Below, piece by piece: positions 18,432 to 26,380 of a stretch of DNA of 64,000 nucleotides (the stretch's first letter is position 1; each line of letters starts with the position of its first letter). The notes below the pieces were generated by a model that was given only the letters and a program-made list of their open reading frames with translations, made no database searches and was not told where the DNA came from. A program made the translations under genes and the position numbers. The stretch is from Brevibacillus sp. DP1.3A (GTDB taxonomy: Bacteria > Bacillota > Bacilli > Brevibacillales > Brevibacillaceae). The DNA lies in contig NZ_CP085876.1 in assembly GCF_013284245.2 (NCBI RefSeq), positions 2,587,001 to 2,651,000 on the forward strand, read 5' to 3'.

Positions 18432-18451
18432 TTAAACGTTTATTCGTTTAA
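18432..18451. promoter_or_regulatory. Palindromic operator between ArsR gene and oxidoreductase
   Basis: TTAAACG-TTTATT-CGTTTAA is a perfect 7+7 inverted repeat located 17 bp before the oxidoreductase start. Similar AT-rich half-sites (TTAATAAAC…TTTAA) lie ahead of the ArsR gene at about 18842–18862. The simplest reading is an ArsR-family binding site; this is inference. Confidence 0.55.
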
Positions 18452-18513
18452 GTTCATTAACGGATAGCTGTGAAAAACAGGGACACACTGTCCCTTTTCG
18501 TGACGGTTCAAAT

Positions 18514-18831
18514 TCAGTTGCACTCTTCTTCGACGAAAGTCACCAATTGCTTGAAAAGTCGGATCGCTTCTGTAATTTCAAGCCGATAAAACATCTCTGT
18601 TCCCTTCTTTTGAACGTTTACTAGGCCCGCTTGTTTTAATATTTTCAAGTGATGAGACACCGTAGGTCTAGACATGGGAATATGCTCGGCGATTTGTGTT
18701 ACGTTCATGCTTTCCTTGTCGATGAGAAGAGCTACGATTTGCTGCCGAATCGGATCACCCAAGCCTTGGAAGTATGGACTTAACTCCATAAATATTTGAA
18801 TCGCTTTTTCATTGCAGGTTGGATTCGTCAT
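18514..18831 (-). CDS. ArsR-family transcriptional regulator
   Basis: A 105-residue winged-helix repressor. GDPIRQQIVALL precedes the recognition region NVTQIAEHIPMSRPTVSHHLKIL (split helix-turn-helix at about 43–65), and the wing VQKKGTEMFYRLE follows. The metal-sensing ELCVCDL motif is missing, so a non-metal signal is more likely. It shares strand and close spacing with the saccharopine-dehydrogenase-like gene, its probable target. Confidence 0.88.
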   Translation of the reverse strand: MTNPTCNEKAIQIFMELSPYFQGLGDPIRQQIVALLIDKESMNVTQIAEHIPMSRPTVSHHLKILKQAGLVNVQKKGTEMFYRLEITEAIRLFKQLVTFVEEECN

Positions 18832-19021
18832 TGCACACTCCGTTAATAAACTTAATCATTTAAACCAAAGTATATGAGTTCTTCCTTATTTTTGCAAGTC
18901 ATAAAAACGTTGATAGATCAGCAATAAAAGAAGAGGAAGCGAGAATCGCCAGATGCAATAGGAAAGAAAAGTAGGGAATAGTAAGGGAGGTTACAAAAAA
19001 AGTAAAGGTAGGTGCTTGTGT

Positions 19022-20242
19022 ATGAATAAAGGAACGGGGAGCCTGGGCTCTCTTATGAAAACAGGGAAGGTTAAGAAAATCATCGGTGCAGCTTTTTTGT
19101 CTGCCACACTCATGTTTTCCCTTCCTCATACAGGACTGGCTGTGGGCAAAGGTGCTCATGGGCCAGATATTTATGTGATTCAGGGAATGTTGAAATCATT
19201 AGGTAGTTACTCGGGTCAAATCAATGGATACTATGATGATGTTACCGTACGTGGTGTGAAGCATTTTCAGAAAAAACACGGGTTGCCTGTTACAGGAAAT
19301 GTAGATAATCGTACGTTCCAAAACATTGTTTATTCTTATGATAGTATCAAATCTGGCAAACGCGGCCAAGGAGACGGCAAAGGTCACGGTGGCGGAGCGG
19401 GCCAAGGAGGCGGCAAAGGTCACGGTGGCGGAGCGGGCCAAGGAGGCGGTAAAGGTCACGGTGGCGGAGCAGGCCATGAAGGCGGTAAAGGTCACGGTGG
19501 CGGAGCGAGCCAAGGAGGCGGTAAAGGTCACGGCGGCGGAGCAGGCCAAGGCGGAGGCATGGGCGGCGGAGCAGGTCAAGGTGGAGGCATGGGCGGCGGA
19601 GCAGGTCAAGGTGGAGGTATGGGCGGCGGAGCAGGTCAAGGCGGAGGTATGGGCGGCGGAGCAGGTCAAGGTGGAGGTATGGGCGGCGGAGCAGGTCAAG
19701 GTGGAGGCATGGGCGGCGGAGCAGGTCAAGGTGGAGGTATGGGCGGCGGAGCAGGCCAAGGCAAAGGCTACGGCGGTGGAACTGGCCAAGGTAAAGGCTA
19801 TGGCGGCGGAACAGGCGAAGGTCAAGGCCAAGGTAAAGGCTACGGCGGCGGAACAGGCGAAGGCAAAGGAAAAGGCTACGGCGGTGGAACTGGCCAAGGT
19901 CAAGGTCAAGGTAAAGGCTATGGCGGCGGAACAGGTGAAGGCAAAGGAAAAGGTTACGGCGGCGGAACAGGTGAAGGCCAAGGTAAAGGCCAAGGTAAAG
20001 GCAACGGTGGCGGAACAGGTGAGGGCCAAGGTAAAGGCCAAGGTAAAGGCAACGGTAACGGCGGTGGAACCAGCAACGGCGGTGGAAAAGGCAACGGTGG
20101 TGGAAAAGGCAACGGTGGTGGTAACGGCAACGGTGGCGGCAATGGCAATGGCAATGGAGGTGGAACCGGAACCGGCAACGGTAACGGCAACGGTAAGAAC
20201 AATGAGAACAATGAGGACAACAAAGGTACTGGAAAAGACTAA
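19022..20242 (+). CDS. Exported peptidoglycan-binding protein with long glycine-rich repeat tail
   Basis: A 406-residue protein in three parts: a signal peptide (IIGAAFLSATLMFSLPHTGLA, split around 24–43 from the ATG); one PG_binding_1 domain (DIYVIQGMLKSLGSYSG…DNRTFQNIVY); and about 280 residues of Gly/Gln/Lys repeats. The tail goes from a 12-residue unit GGGKGHGGGAGQ to a 10-residue unit GGGMGGGAGQ, then GKGYGGGTG(Q/E) units, ending in Asn/Gly. ATG 19022 is preceded by AGGTAGGTG. It is probably anchored to the wall or spore surface; repeat number is likely to vary between strains. Function unknown. Confidence 0.78.
   Translation: MNKGTGSLGSLMKTGKVKKIIGAAFLSATLMFSLPHTGLAVGKGAHGPDIYVIQGMLKSLGSYSGQINGYYDDVTVRGVKHFQKKHGLPVTGNVDNRTFQNIVYSYDSIKSGKRGQGDGKGHGGGAGQGGGKGHGGGAGQGGGKGHGGGAGHEGGKGHGGGASQGGGKGHGGGAGQGGGMGGGAGQGGGMGGGAGQGGGMGGGAGQGGGMGGGAGQGGGMGGGAGQGGGMGGGAGQGGGMGGGAGQGKGYGGGTGQGKGYGGGTGEGQGQGKGYGGGTGEGKGKGYGGGTGQGQGQGKGYGGGTGEGKGKGYGGGTGEGQGKGQGKGNGGGTGEGQGKGQGKGNGNGGGTSNGGGKGNGGGKGNGGGNGNGGGNGNGNGGGTGTGNGNGNGKNNENNEDNKGTGKD
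19365..20190 (+). repeat. Tandem coding repeats (36-bp then 30-bp units)
   Basis: 36-bp units containing GGCAAAGGTCACGGTGGCGG recur about five times from 19376. They give way to near-identical 30-bp units containing GGTGGAGGCATGGGCGGCGG, about seven copies to 19750, and then mixed GGC/AAA/TAC units. The third-position differences (GGT/GGC, CAT/TAT) suggest recent expansion by slippage or recombination. Confidence 0.85.
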
Positions 20243-20258
20243 TTGCACACGGGAGATA

Positions 20259-20296
20259 AAAACGCTTCTTCTCTTTTTAGGGACGAAGCGTTTTTC
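20259..20296 (+). terminator. Terminator after the glycine-repeat gene
   Basis: AAAACGCTTC pairs with GAAGCGTTTTT across a 16-nt loop, with a T run. Confidence 0.8.
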
Positions 20297-20512
20297 ATGT
20301 AAAAGAGCTAACTTTAGTTAGTGTTAGAAGGAATTTGGCTAATGATATCATTATTCATGATTGCTATTTAATCAGCCAGGATATCAGAAAAAGTTCGAAG
20401 GAGGAAGAGCGATACATAGGAAGGACAAGTCGGCGTATCCAGGCCTGAAAGAATGCAAGCAGGTAACTGATTAAATGACAGAAAAGTACAACGATTGCAT
20501 GCAAGGAGGATT

Positions 20513-20989
20513 ATGGTACATACCAGACCTTTTGAATATGAGCAAGACGAAGCATTTATTTGGGAATTGTACTGTTCTACGAGAACCGAAGAAATGGCTC
20601 TTTGGGGTTGGAGTGAGTCGGACAAGCTTGCTTTTTTACAGTCGCAGTTTATCATGCAACAGAAATCTTACCAAATGCAGTTTCCCGCTCAGAAGCATCA
20701 AATCATTCTCCGATCCGAGCAGCCTATCGGTCGGATGATCACGGATGCGAGCGGAGATGCTTTGCATCTTGTAGATATTTCCTTGCTGCCTGCTTATCGG
20801 GGACAGGGTGTTGGTTCTATCATGATTGGCGATTTGCAAAAAGATGCTCAAGCCTTCCAATTACCAATTCGTTTAAGCGTTTTACAAGGGAATCCCGCCT
20901 TTCGATTATATGAACGATTTCAATTCATTGTGACAGACTCAACAGGGCTGTATAGCCAAATGGAATGGCAGCCAGTTCTGCAAAAATGA
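20513..20989 (+). CDS. GNAT-family N-acetyltransferase
   Basis: A 158-residue acetyltransferase. The acetyl-CoA-binding motif A is DISLLPAYRGQGVGSIMIG, followed by the typical FRLYERFQF strand-helix near the C-terminus. ATG 20513 follows CAAGGAGG at correct spacing; the upstream in-frame ATG at 20495 has no site. The substrate is unknown. It lies just ahead of the tail-collar cluster but is not clearly part of it. The upstream gap contains the palindrome AATGATATCATT at 20341–20352, a possible operator. Confidence 0.85.
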   Translation: MVHTRPFEYEQDEAFIWELYCSTRTEEMALWGWSESDKLAFLQSQFIMQQKSYQMQFPAQKHQIILRSEQPIGRMITDASGDALHLVDISLLPAYRGQGVGSIMIGDLQKDAQAFQLPIRLSVLQGNPAFRLYERFQFIVTDSTGLYSQMEWQPVLQK

Positions 20990-21043
20990 CCTATCTGTTC
21001 GTTCGACAACGGAAATAACCACTTTACATAAGGGGGAAGCAAC

Positions 21044-21559
21044 ATGGCAGAGCCATTTCTTGGAGAAATCAGGATGTTTGGGGGAGATTATGCTCCACAA
21101 GGATGGGCATTATGCGAAGGACAAATCATATCTATTTCTGAAAACGACACATTGTTTAGTTTGATTGGAACCACATACGGCGGGGATGGACAAACGACTT
21201 TTGCGTTGCCTGATTTACGGGGACGTATCCCGCTTAATCAAGGGAAAAATCCGGGTACAGGAACTACCTACGTGATGGGTGAAAAAAATGGTGTAGAATC
21301 CGTCACCTTAACCGTCCCACAATTGCCCGCGCATACGCATACGGTCCATGCATCATCGCAGTCAGGAACGCAGAACAGCCCTGCCAATGCTGTATGGGCA
21401 AAGAATGCGCAGCAATATTCAGCGAATGCACCTGATGGATTAATGAACGCGTCCAGCTTGAGCAGTGTAGGTGGGAATCACCCACACAGTAACCTGATGC
21501 CGTTTACGGTTATTAATTTCATCATCGCCCTGTACGGGATCTATCCTTCACAACAGTAA
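21044..21559 (+). CDS. Phage-tail-collar domain protein (Mdp-like), copy 1
   Basis: A 171-residue protein of the tail-collar/microcystin-dependent-protein family. Visible features are FLGEIRMFGGDYAPQGWALC at the start, YGGDGQTTFALPDLRGR in the collar domain, PQLPAHTHTVH (HTH metal-binding-type motif) and a C-terminal PFTVINFIIALYGIYPS strand. There is no signal peptide. It is the first of three adjacent paralogues with AGGGGGA ribosome site. No other tail, sheath or baseplate genes are present. Such proteins occur outside phages, but their role is not established. Confidence 0.88.
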   Translation: MAEPFLGEIRMFGGDYAPQGWALCEGQIISISENDTLFSLIGTTYGGDGQTTFALPDLRGRIPLNQGKNPGTGTTYVMGEKNGVESVTLTVPQLPAHTHTVHASSQSGTQNSPANAVWAKNAQQYSANAPDGLMNASSLSSVGGNHPHSNLMPFTVINFIIALYGIYPSQQ

Positions 21560-21586
21560 CATCCAAATCGAACAGGAGGATTTTAC

Positions 21587-22096
21587 ATGGAACCATTTCT
21601 TGGAGAAATTCGCTTTTTTCCATTTGCATTTGCGCCAAAGGGTTGGGCCTTGTGTAATGGTGCGGTGCTGTCTATCAACGGAAACCAGGCACTGTTTTCC
21701 TTGTTAGGTGTTTCTTATGGGGGGAACGGGACCACGACGTTTGCTTTACCAGATTTAAGAGGCCGCGTCCCCGTTCATCAAAACAGACTTGCCGATCGTC
21801 CAATTGTAACGCTCGGTATGTCAGCCGGCGAAGAAACCCATGTATTAACGACGAACGAAATACCCGCCCATACCCATACGGCAACTGGCTCAAATGCAAC
21901 TGCCAATGACAAAGTATGCGCTGGGAACTACTGGGCACAAGCTTCCGCCGCAACCTATGGGACAACCCCGGATACGACGATGAGCGAGAGTGCGTTGCAA
22001 ACGATAGGGAATAGTGCACCTCATACAAATATGCAGCCGTATTTGGTAGGGAATTTTTGTATCGCGATTCAAGGGGTTTACCCGTCAAGAAACTAG
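21587..22096 (+). CDS. Phage-tail-collar domain protein, copy 2
   Basis: A 169-residue paralogue of the preceding gene: FLGEIRFFPFAFAPKGWALC, YGGNGTTTFALPDLRGR, NEIPAHTHTATG and a C-terminal NFCIAIQGVYPSRN. It follows 27 bases after copy 1 with its own AGGAGG site, so the three genes are almost certainly co-transcribed. The variable middle (Asn/Ala/Cys region at about 100–140) is where the copies differ most. Confidence 0.88.
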   Translation: MEPFLGEIRFFPFAFAPKGWALCNGAVLSINGNQALFSLLGVSYGGNGTTTFALPDLRGRVPVHQNRLADRPIVTLGMSAGEETHVLTTNEIPAHTHTATGSNATANDKVCAGNYWAQASAATYGTTPDTTMSESALQTIGNSAPHTNMQPYLVGNFCIAIQGVYPSRN

Positions 22097-22111
22097 AGGA
22101 GGTACTATCAT

Positions 22112-22636
22112 ATGGACCCGTATATTGGAGAAATTCGTATCTTCAGTGGCAACTTCCCACCGAGGGATTGGGCTTTTTGTGATGGACAATTGATCTCGAT
22201 CCCTTCCAATCCTGTATTGTATGCGGTATTGGGAACGAAGTATGGTGGAGATGGCAAAACGACATTCGCGCTTCCCAATTTAAGAGGCTCAGCACCCATG
22301 AACCAGGGGGAAGGACCTGCCTTGACACCGCGTGTGGCAGGTGAAACAGGTGGTGATGTCAACATCACTCTGCTGCAAAACGATATTCCGGCGCATACTC
22401 ATGTTCCGAATGCGTGCGCAACTCCTACAGAGGATACGCCAACAGGGGCCAAATGGTCTTCCACCGTTGGCCGGGGATCTGTCATTCCTTATTCCAACAC
22501 GAGTGATGGGACACAGCTTAGCCCGCAAGCAATCGGCACCACTGGCGGGACTCAACCACATAATAATATGCAACCTTATCTTGGACTCTCGTTCATCATT
22601 TGTGTGAGTGGCGGAAATTTTCCGCCGAGAGGATAG
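22112..22636 (+). CDS. Phage-tail-collar domain protein, copy 3
   Basis: A 174-residue paralogue: YIGEIRIFSGNFPPRDWAFC, YGGDGKTTFALPNLRGS, NDIPAHTHVPNA and a C-terminal LSFIICVSGGNFPPRG. It starts 15 bases after copy 2 behind AGAGGAGG. A terminator follows its stop, closing the three-gene unit. The end repeats the NFPPR motif also seen near its N-terminus. Confidence 0.88.
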   Translation: MDPYIGEIRIFSGNFPPRDWAFCDGQLISIPSNPVLYAVLGTKYGGDGKTTFALPNLRGSAPMNQGEGPALTPRVAGETGGDVNITLLQNDIPAHTHVPNACATPTEDTPTGAKWSSTVGRGSVIPYSNTSDGTQLSPQAIGTTGGTQPHNNMQPYLGLSFIICVSGGNFPPRG

Positions 22637-22649
22637 GAACTGTATCTTG

Positions 22650-22684
22650 GACGCCCGATGCTGTGTAGCAGGAGGCGTCTTTTT
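22650..22684 (+). terminator. Terminator after the tail-collar triplet
   Basis: GACGCC pairs with GGCGTC, with an inner GCT/AGC stem, followed by five T. It lies between copy 3 and the AAA ATPase, so the ATPase needs read-through or its own promoter. Confidence 0.75.
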
Positions 22685-22819
22685 CGAATGACGGTCACAG
22701 CCCTTCTTCCATCTTTTCCTACTTTTCGTATTCTTCTTGCGAGACGTATGCATTATAATGGATATGTCCGTGATACTAAACGATCGCTTGAAGCAGAACG
22801 ATCGCAGAGGATGAAGCAG

Positions 22820-23995
22820 ATGACGAAGATAGAAATACTGAAAAGCATGTTGACGAGCGATCAACGCAACGCACCAGTATGGCTGTTATTAGGATTAGAG
22901 CATGCTGAGCAGGGGGATCGTACGGAGGCTTTACAGGCGTTTACGCAGGCCCTTGCCTATGGAAATGAAGCGATGAAGGAAAAAATTGTGATCGAGCTCA
23001 ACAAGCTGCAAAAGGAATCCCCATATTCGCGGACGTTAAAAGGGATCCATCAAAAGGATTCCTCTACATATACGATGTTTTCACCTAAGATACGCGTCAT
23101 CGAAGGGGGCAAAGGGAAGACCACCGCAAACTCGGTTCAACTCGTTGAGAGAACTGAGGGTTTTGGAATGGTCGGCGGGCTTGGACGAGTAAAAGAGGCA
23201 ATCTTTCAAAGACTCCTACATCCTATTTCGCAACGGTTGCCTCAAAAGAGAAGTACCATTTTACTTTACGGACCATCGGGGTGCGGAAAATCTTTGCTAG
23301 CAAAAGCAACTGCAGAAGAATGTCAGGCTCATTTTTTTTCCATGGCGATCACAGGCGGTCGAAGCATGTATACGTCGTCGAACAGGCAGTTCAACATCCA
23401 TGACTTACTGGCAACAGTCCCTGCCAATAAACCGTTTCTGTTCTTTTTAGATGAACTAGACGCTTCCAGCCATTATGACGAGAATGCGAACTCCTATAAC
23501 AGACAGGGGATCGATTCCAAATGGCTTCAGCAGATAGCGGAGGCAGGAGAGTACGACGAACGATTCGTCCTGATGGGCGCAACCAACGTTCCATGGGAAT
23601 TGGAGCCTTCCATGCTCCGAGCGGCTGGTTTTGATCACTGGATTTTTGTTGGACCGCCAGATCGGCAAGCAAGGGAGGATATTTTTCGCTTAAAACTGGA
23701 GGGCCGTCCTTCTGAGATGCTCGATTATGGGCAATTAGCAGGATGGACAGAGTTTTATTCGGGGGCAGACATCGAGTATGTAGTGGAGCTCGCAACGGAG
23801 CAGGTATGGCATGATATCGTTACAAAAGGGGTCGATCGCCCGATTCAAATGAGCGATCTACGAGAGGCTATTGCAGCTACCTATCCAACAACCATTGAGT
23901 GGTTGAGGACTTTGAAAGAGCATTTGAAACAAGTGGATTACAACGGAATTTATGATGAAGTGTGGGACTACCTGTCTCTTCATAGTAGAATCTGA
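22820..23995 (+). CDS. TPR–AAA ATPase
   Basis: A 391-residue protein with an N-terminal TPR-like segment (APVWLLLGLEHAEQGDRTEAL, split about 14–50) and a CDC48/FtsH-type AAA module. Walker A is GPSGCGKS at 151–158, Walker B is FLFFLDELD with D211/E212, and GATN is sensor 1. RAAGFDHWIFVGPPDRQAR replaces the usual arginine-finger region R-FD…. ATG 22820 lies nine bases from GAGG; open frame upstream lacks a site. It sits next to three tail-collar genes. AAA ATPases of this type occur in extracellular contractile injection loci, but no other injection genes are here. Likely a protein remodeller; partner unknown. Confidence 0.82.
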   Translation: MTKIEILKSMLTSDQRNAPVWLLLGLEHAEQGDRTEALQAFTQALAYGNEAMKEKIVIELNKLQKESPYSRTLKGIHQKDSSTYTMFSPKIRVIEGGKGKTTANSVQLVERTEGFGMVGGLGRVKEAIFQRLLHPISQRLPQKRSTILLYGPSGCGKSLLAKATAEECQAHFFSMAITGGRSMYTSSNRQFNIHDLLATVPANKPFLFFLDELDASSHYDENANSYNRQGIDSKWLQQIAEAGEYDERFVLMGATNVPWELEPSMLRAAGFDHWIFVGPPDRQAREDIFRLKLEGRPSEMLDYGQLAGWTEFYSGADIEYVVELATEQVWHDIVTKGVDRPIQMSDLREAIAATYPTTIEWLRTLKEHLKQVDYNGIYDEVWDYLSLHSRI

Positions 23996-24007
23996 TATCA
24001 ACAAACG

Positions 24008-24047
24008 AAAAGACTGTCGGCTCACTAACAAGCTGCGGTCTTTTTTT
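24008..24047 (+). terminator. Terminator after the AAA ATPase
   Basis: AAAAGACTG… pairs with …GCGGTCTTTTTTT, a moderately stable stem followed by seven T. Confidence 0.65.
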
Positions 24048-24063
24048 GGGTACAAATGTTAGA

Positions 24064-24078
24064 ATATTGACTCAATAT
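24064..24078. promoter_or_regulatory. 15-bp palindrome overlapping a -35-like TTGACT
   Basis: ATATTGA-C-TCAATAT is a perfect palindrome containing TTGACT, 60 bp before kynB. It could be a repressor site over the kynB promoter; no regulator gene is adjacent. Confidence 0.45.
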
Positions 24079-24137
24079 AGTCTTTTTTGTACGCTGAGTA
24101 TAGGTATAAACAGTTGCTGGAAGGTGGAGGATACGCG

Positions 24138-24758
24138 ATGAAAATAATAGATATATCCCGTCCGCTCATGGCAGGTATGCCGACCTGGCCAGGGGACACT
24201 CCCTTTCACTATGTCATAAACTGGCCCAAAGCGGAGAGTGGCTCAGTCAATGTCGGTAAAATAACGATGAGTGTACATACGGGTACACATGTGGATGCTC
24301 CATTCCATTTCGATGATGATGGTCGAAAAATGGCGGCATTGCCCTTGGACCTGTACATTGGAGTGGCAAGAGTGGTAGAGCTTACTGGACGTTCCAGCAT
24401 TGGCCCAGAAGATTTTGCCCACGTTGATCTGGAGGGGGTGGAACGCTTGCTGCTCAAAACATTATCATGGAGCGACCCCAATCTGTTTCCGTCAACCATC
24501 TGTCATCTGCGAGCAGATTTGCCAGCGTTCCTCGCCCAAAAAGGCATTCGGCTGATCGGAGTGGATGTCCCATCTGTCGATCCGTTGGACAGCAAGGAAC
24601 TGGCTGCTCATCATGGGCTTCACCAGCATGATATTCATATTTTGGAGGGGCTCCTGCTCGATCATGTGGAACCGGGTGATTACGAACTGATCGCACTGCC
24701 GCTGCTTTTGATGGAGGCAGATGGAAGTCCGGTACGTGCAATTTTGCGTCGGTCGTAA
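24138..24758 (+). CDS. kynB: Kynurenine formamidase
   Basis: It hydrolyses N-formylkynurenine in aerobic tryptophan breakdown. The 206-residue cyclase-family protein has the metal-binding HTGTHVDAPFH (H47, H51, D53) and family-specific stretches WPGDTPF, LRADLPAFL and GVDVPSVDPLDSKELAAHH. These match bacterial KynB as I remember it rather than generic cyclases. The ATG is preceded by GGTGGAGG. kynA and kynU, its usual partners, are not in the window, so it may act with genes elsewhere. Confidence 0.82.
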   Translation: MKIIDISRPLMAGMPTWPGDTPFHYVINWPKAESGSVNVGKITMSVHTGTHVDAPFHFDDDGRKMAALPLDLYIGVARVVELTGRSSIGPEDFAHVDLEGVERLLLKTLSWSDPNLFPSTICHLRADLPAFLAQKGIRLIGVDVPSVDPLDSKELAAHHGLHQHDIHILEGLLLDHVEPGDYELIALPLLLMEADGSPVRAILRRS

Positions 24759-24855
24759 GGCTGCATATTGATAAAGCAGTGATTTTCTCGAATAATAACA
24801 GTGTAACTACAAAAACCATCATCACGGTGTACGTATGAAGGGAATGAAAAAGTAG

Positions 24856-26355
24856 ATGGAAGCGATGACCTTTGTCCTATTTGGCGCGACAGGAGATTTA
24901 GCCAAACGCAAAATTTTCCCTGCGCTCTTTAATTTATATGTAGATCAAAAGTTGCCTGCTGCCTTTTCGATTATCGGTGTGGGGAGAAGGGCCTGGTCTG
25001 ATGACGAATTTCAGGAATCGGTTCGCCAGTCTGTCCATGAGTTTTCTCGTCGCGCCCAGATTGATTCCCACGAGCTAGACGCTTTCTTGTCTGCTTGTCG
25101 CTATGCGGAAGTAGATGTCATGGAACCACGTGCTTATGTAACGTTACATGATCTGGTCCTGCAAAGAGAGCAAGAGCTGCAAATCCCGCAAAACCGGATG
25201 TTTTACTTGTCAGTAGCCCCGCAATTTTTCGAGGGAATTGCAACCAATATCAACTCCAGCGGACTGGGTTCAACGACAGGCTGGAAGCGTCTGATCATTG
25301 AAAAGCCATTTGGACATGATTTGCAATCCGCTGAAGAATTGAATGAAAAGCTGGGGAAAGCATTTTTGGAAGAAGAAATATATCGCATTGACCATTACTT
25401 GGGAAAACCAATGGTCCAAAATCTCGGGGCTCTCGAATTTGCGAACCCAGTCTTCCAAGCTCTCTGGAACAATCAGTACATCGCCAACGTGCAAATTACG
25501 GCGAATGAAACGGTCGGCGTTGAGGATCGGGCTGGATATTACGAACCTGCCGGGGCACTGCGCGACATGCTCCAAAATCACATGCTGCAAATGCTCATGA
25601 TCATCGCCATGCAGCTTCCGAAGCGAATTACGTCCGCCCATATCCGCGAAGAAAAGCGCAAGGTGATGGCAGCCGTGCGTCCGATGAAGAAAGAAGAAGT
25701 TCGCACCCACGTTATTCGCGGTCAGTATAGCGCGGGACATATTCAAGGAACGCCTATGGCTGGCTACAGGGACGAGCCTGGTGTCGATCCCGTTTCGATG
25801 ACAGAAACGTATATTGCCACGCGCGTCTGGATTGATGCCCCGTTTTGGCAAGGGGTACCATTTTATATTCGCACGGGAAAAAGACTGCAAGAGAAATCAA
25901 CCAGGATCGTTATTGAGTTCAAAAATCCGCACGAAAAGCTATATCAGGAGCAAAATGAAACGACATCGCCTAATTTGTTGATCATCAACGTGAATCCGAA
26001 CGAAGGTATTGCCTTGCAGGTAAATAGTAAGAATCCGACAAATAGCGGTAAGATTGAGCCGGTGACGGTAGATTTCAGTGCAGGGACAAAAGACGTGCCA
26101 GAAGCGTACGAGCTGCTTTTGTTCGATGCACTCCGAGGGGATTCCACTTACTTTGCGCATTGGGATGAGGTCCGGCTGTCGTGGGAGTGGGTGACACCGA
26201 TATTGGAAGCCTTCGGTGAAAATTTGGTGCCACTCTTTACGTACGAAGCTGGCTCATTCGGACCGAAGGCCGCAGAGCAATTACTTGCTGCGGACGGATT
26301 CGTGTGGTGGCTGGATAAGTTCGAAGAACCAGTGCCAGTTACTGCAACGAGATAG
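24856..26355 (+). CDS. zwf: Glucose-6-phosphate 1-dehydrogenase
   Basis: It oxidises glucose-6-phosphate to 6-phosphogluconolactone with NADP, the entry step of the oxidative pentose phosphate path. The 499-residue protein has the nucleotide-binding FGATGDLAKRK at 9–19 and the active-site IDHYLGK, and the EKPFG substrate motif. It lacks gnd beside it and is instead grouped with a Gfo/Idh oxidoreductase 26 bp downstream. Confidence 0.95.
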   Translation: MEAMTFVLFGATGDLAKRKIFPALFNLYVDQKLPAAFSIIGVGRRAWSDDEFQESVRQSVHEFSRRAQIDSHELDAFLSACRYAEVDVMEPRAYVTLHDLVLQREQELQIPQNRMFYLSVAPQFFEGIATNINSSGLGSTTGWKRLIIEKPFGHDLQSAEELNEKLGKAFLEEEIYRIDHYLGKPMVQNLGALEFANPVFQALWNNQYIANVQITANETVGVEDRAGYYEPAGALRDMLQNHMLQMLMIIAMQLPKRITSAHIREEKRKVMAAVRPMKKEEVRTHVIRGQYSAGHIQGTPMAGYRDEPGVDPVSMTETYIATRVWIDAPFWQGVPFYIRTGKRLQEKSTRIVIEFKNPHEKLYQEQNETTSPNLLIINVNPNEGIALQVNSKNPTNSGKIEPVTVDFSAGTKDVPEAYELLLFDALRGDSTYFAHWDEVRLSWEWVTPILEAFGENLVPLFTYEAGSFGPKAAEQLLAADGFVWWLDKFEEPVPVTATR

Positions 26356-26380
26356 ACAAAAAGAAAAGGGAGCGAATGAG

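Noticed and set aside
19365-20190. Regular direct repeats resembling a CRISPR array
   Set aside because: Units are contiguous, in frame and encode Gly repeats; there are no unique spacers and no cas genes.
19199-20321. Long open frames (331 and 349 codons) in other frames of the glycine-repeat gene
   Set aside because: Low-complexity Gly codons give stop-free shadow frames. Only the frame with a signal peptide and peptidoglycan-binding domain makes sense.
22658-22819. Upstream extension of the AAA ATPase frame to 22658
   Set aside because: The extension begins inside the terminator hairpin and has Arg/Leu-rich non-coding character. GAGG at nine bases supports ATG 22820.
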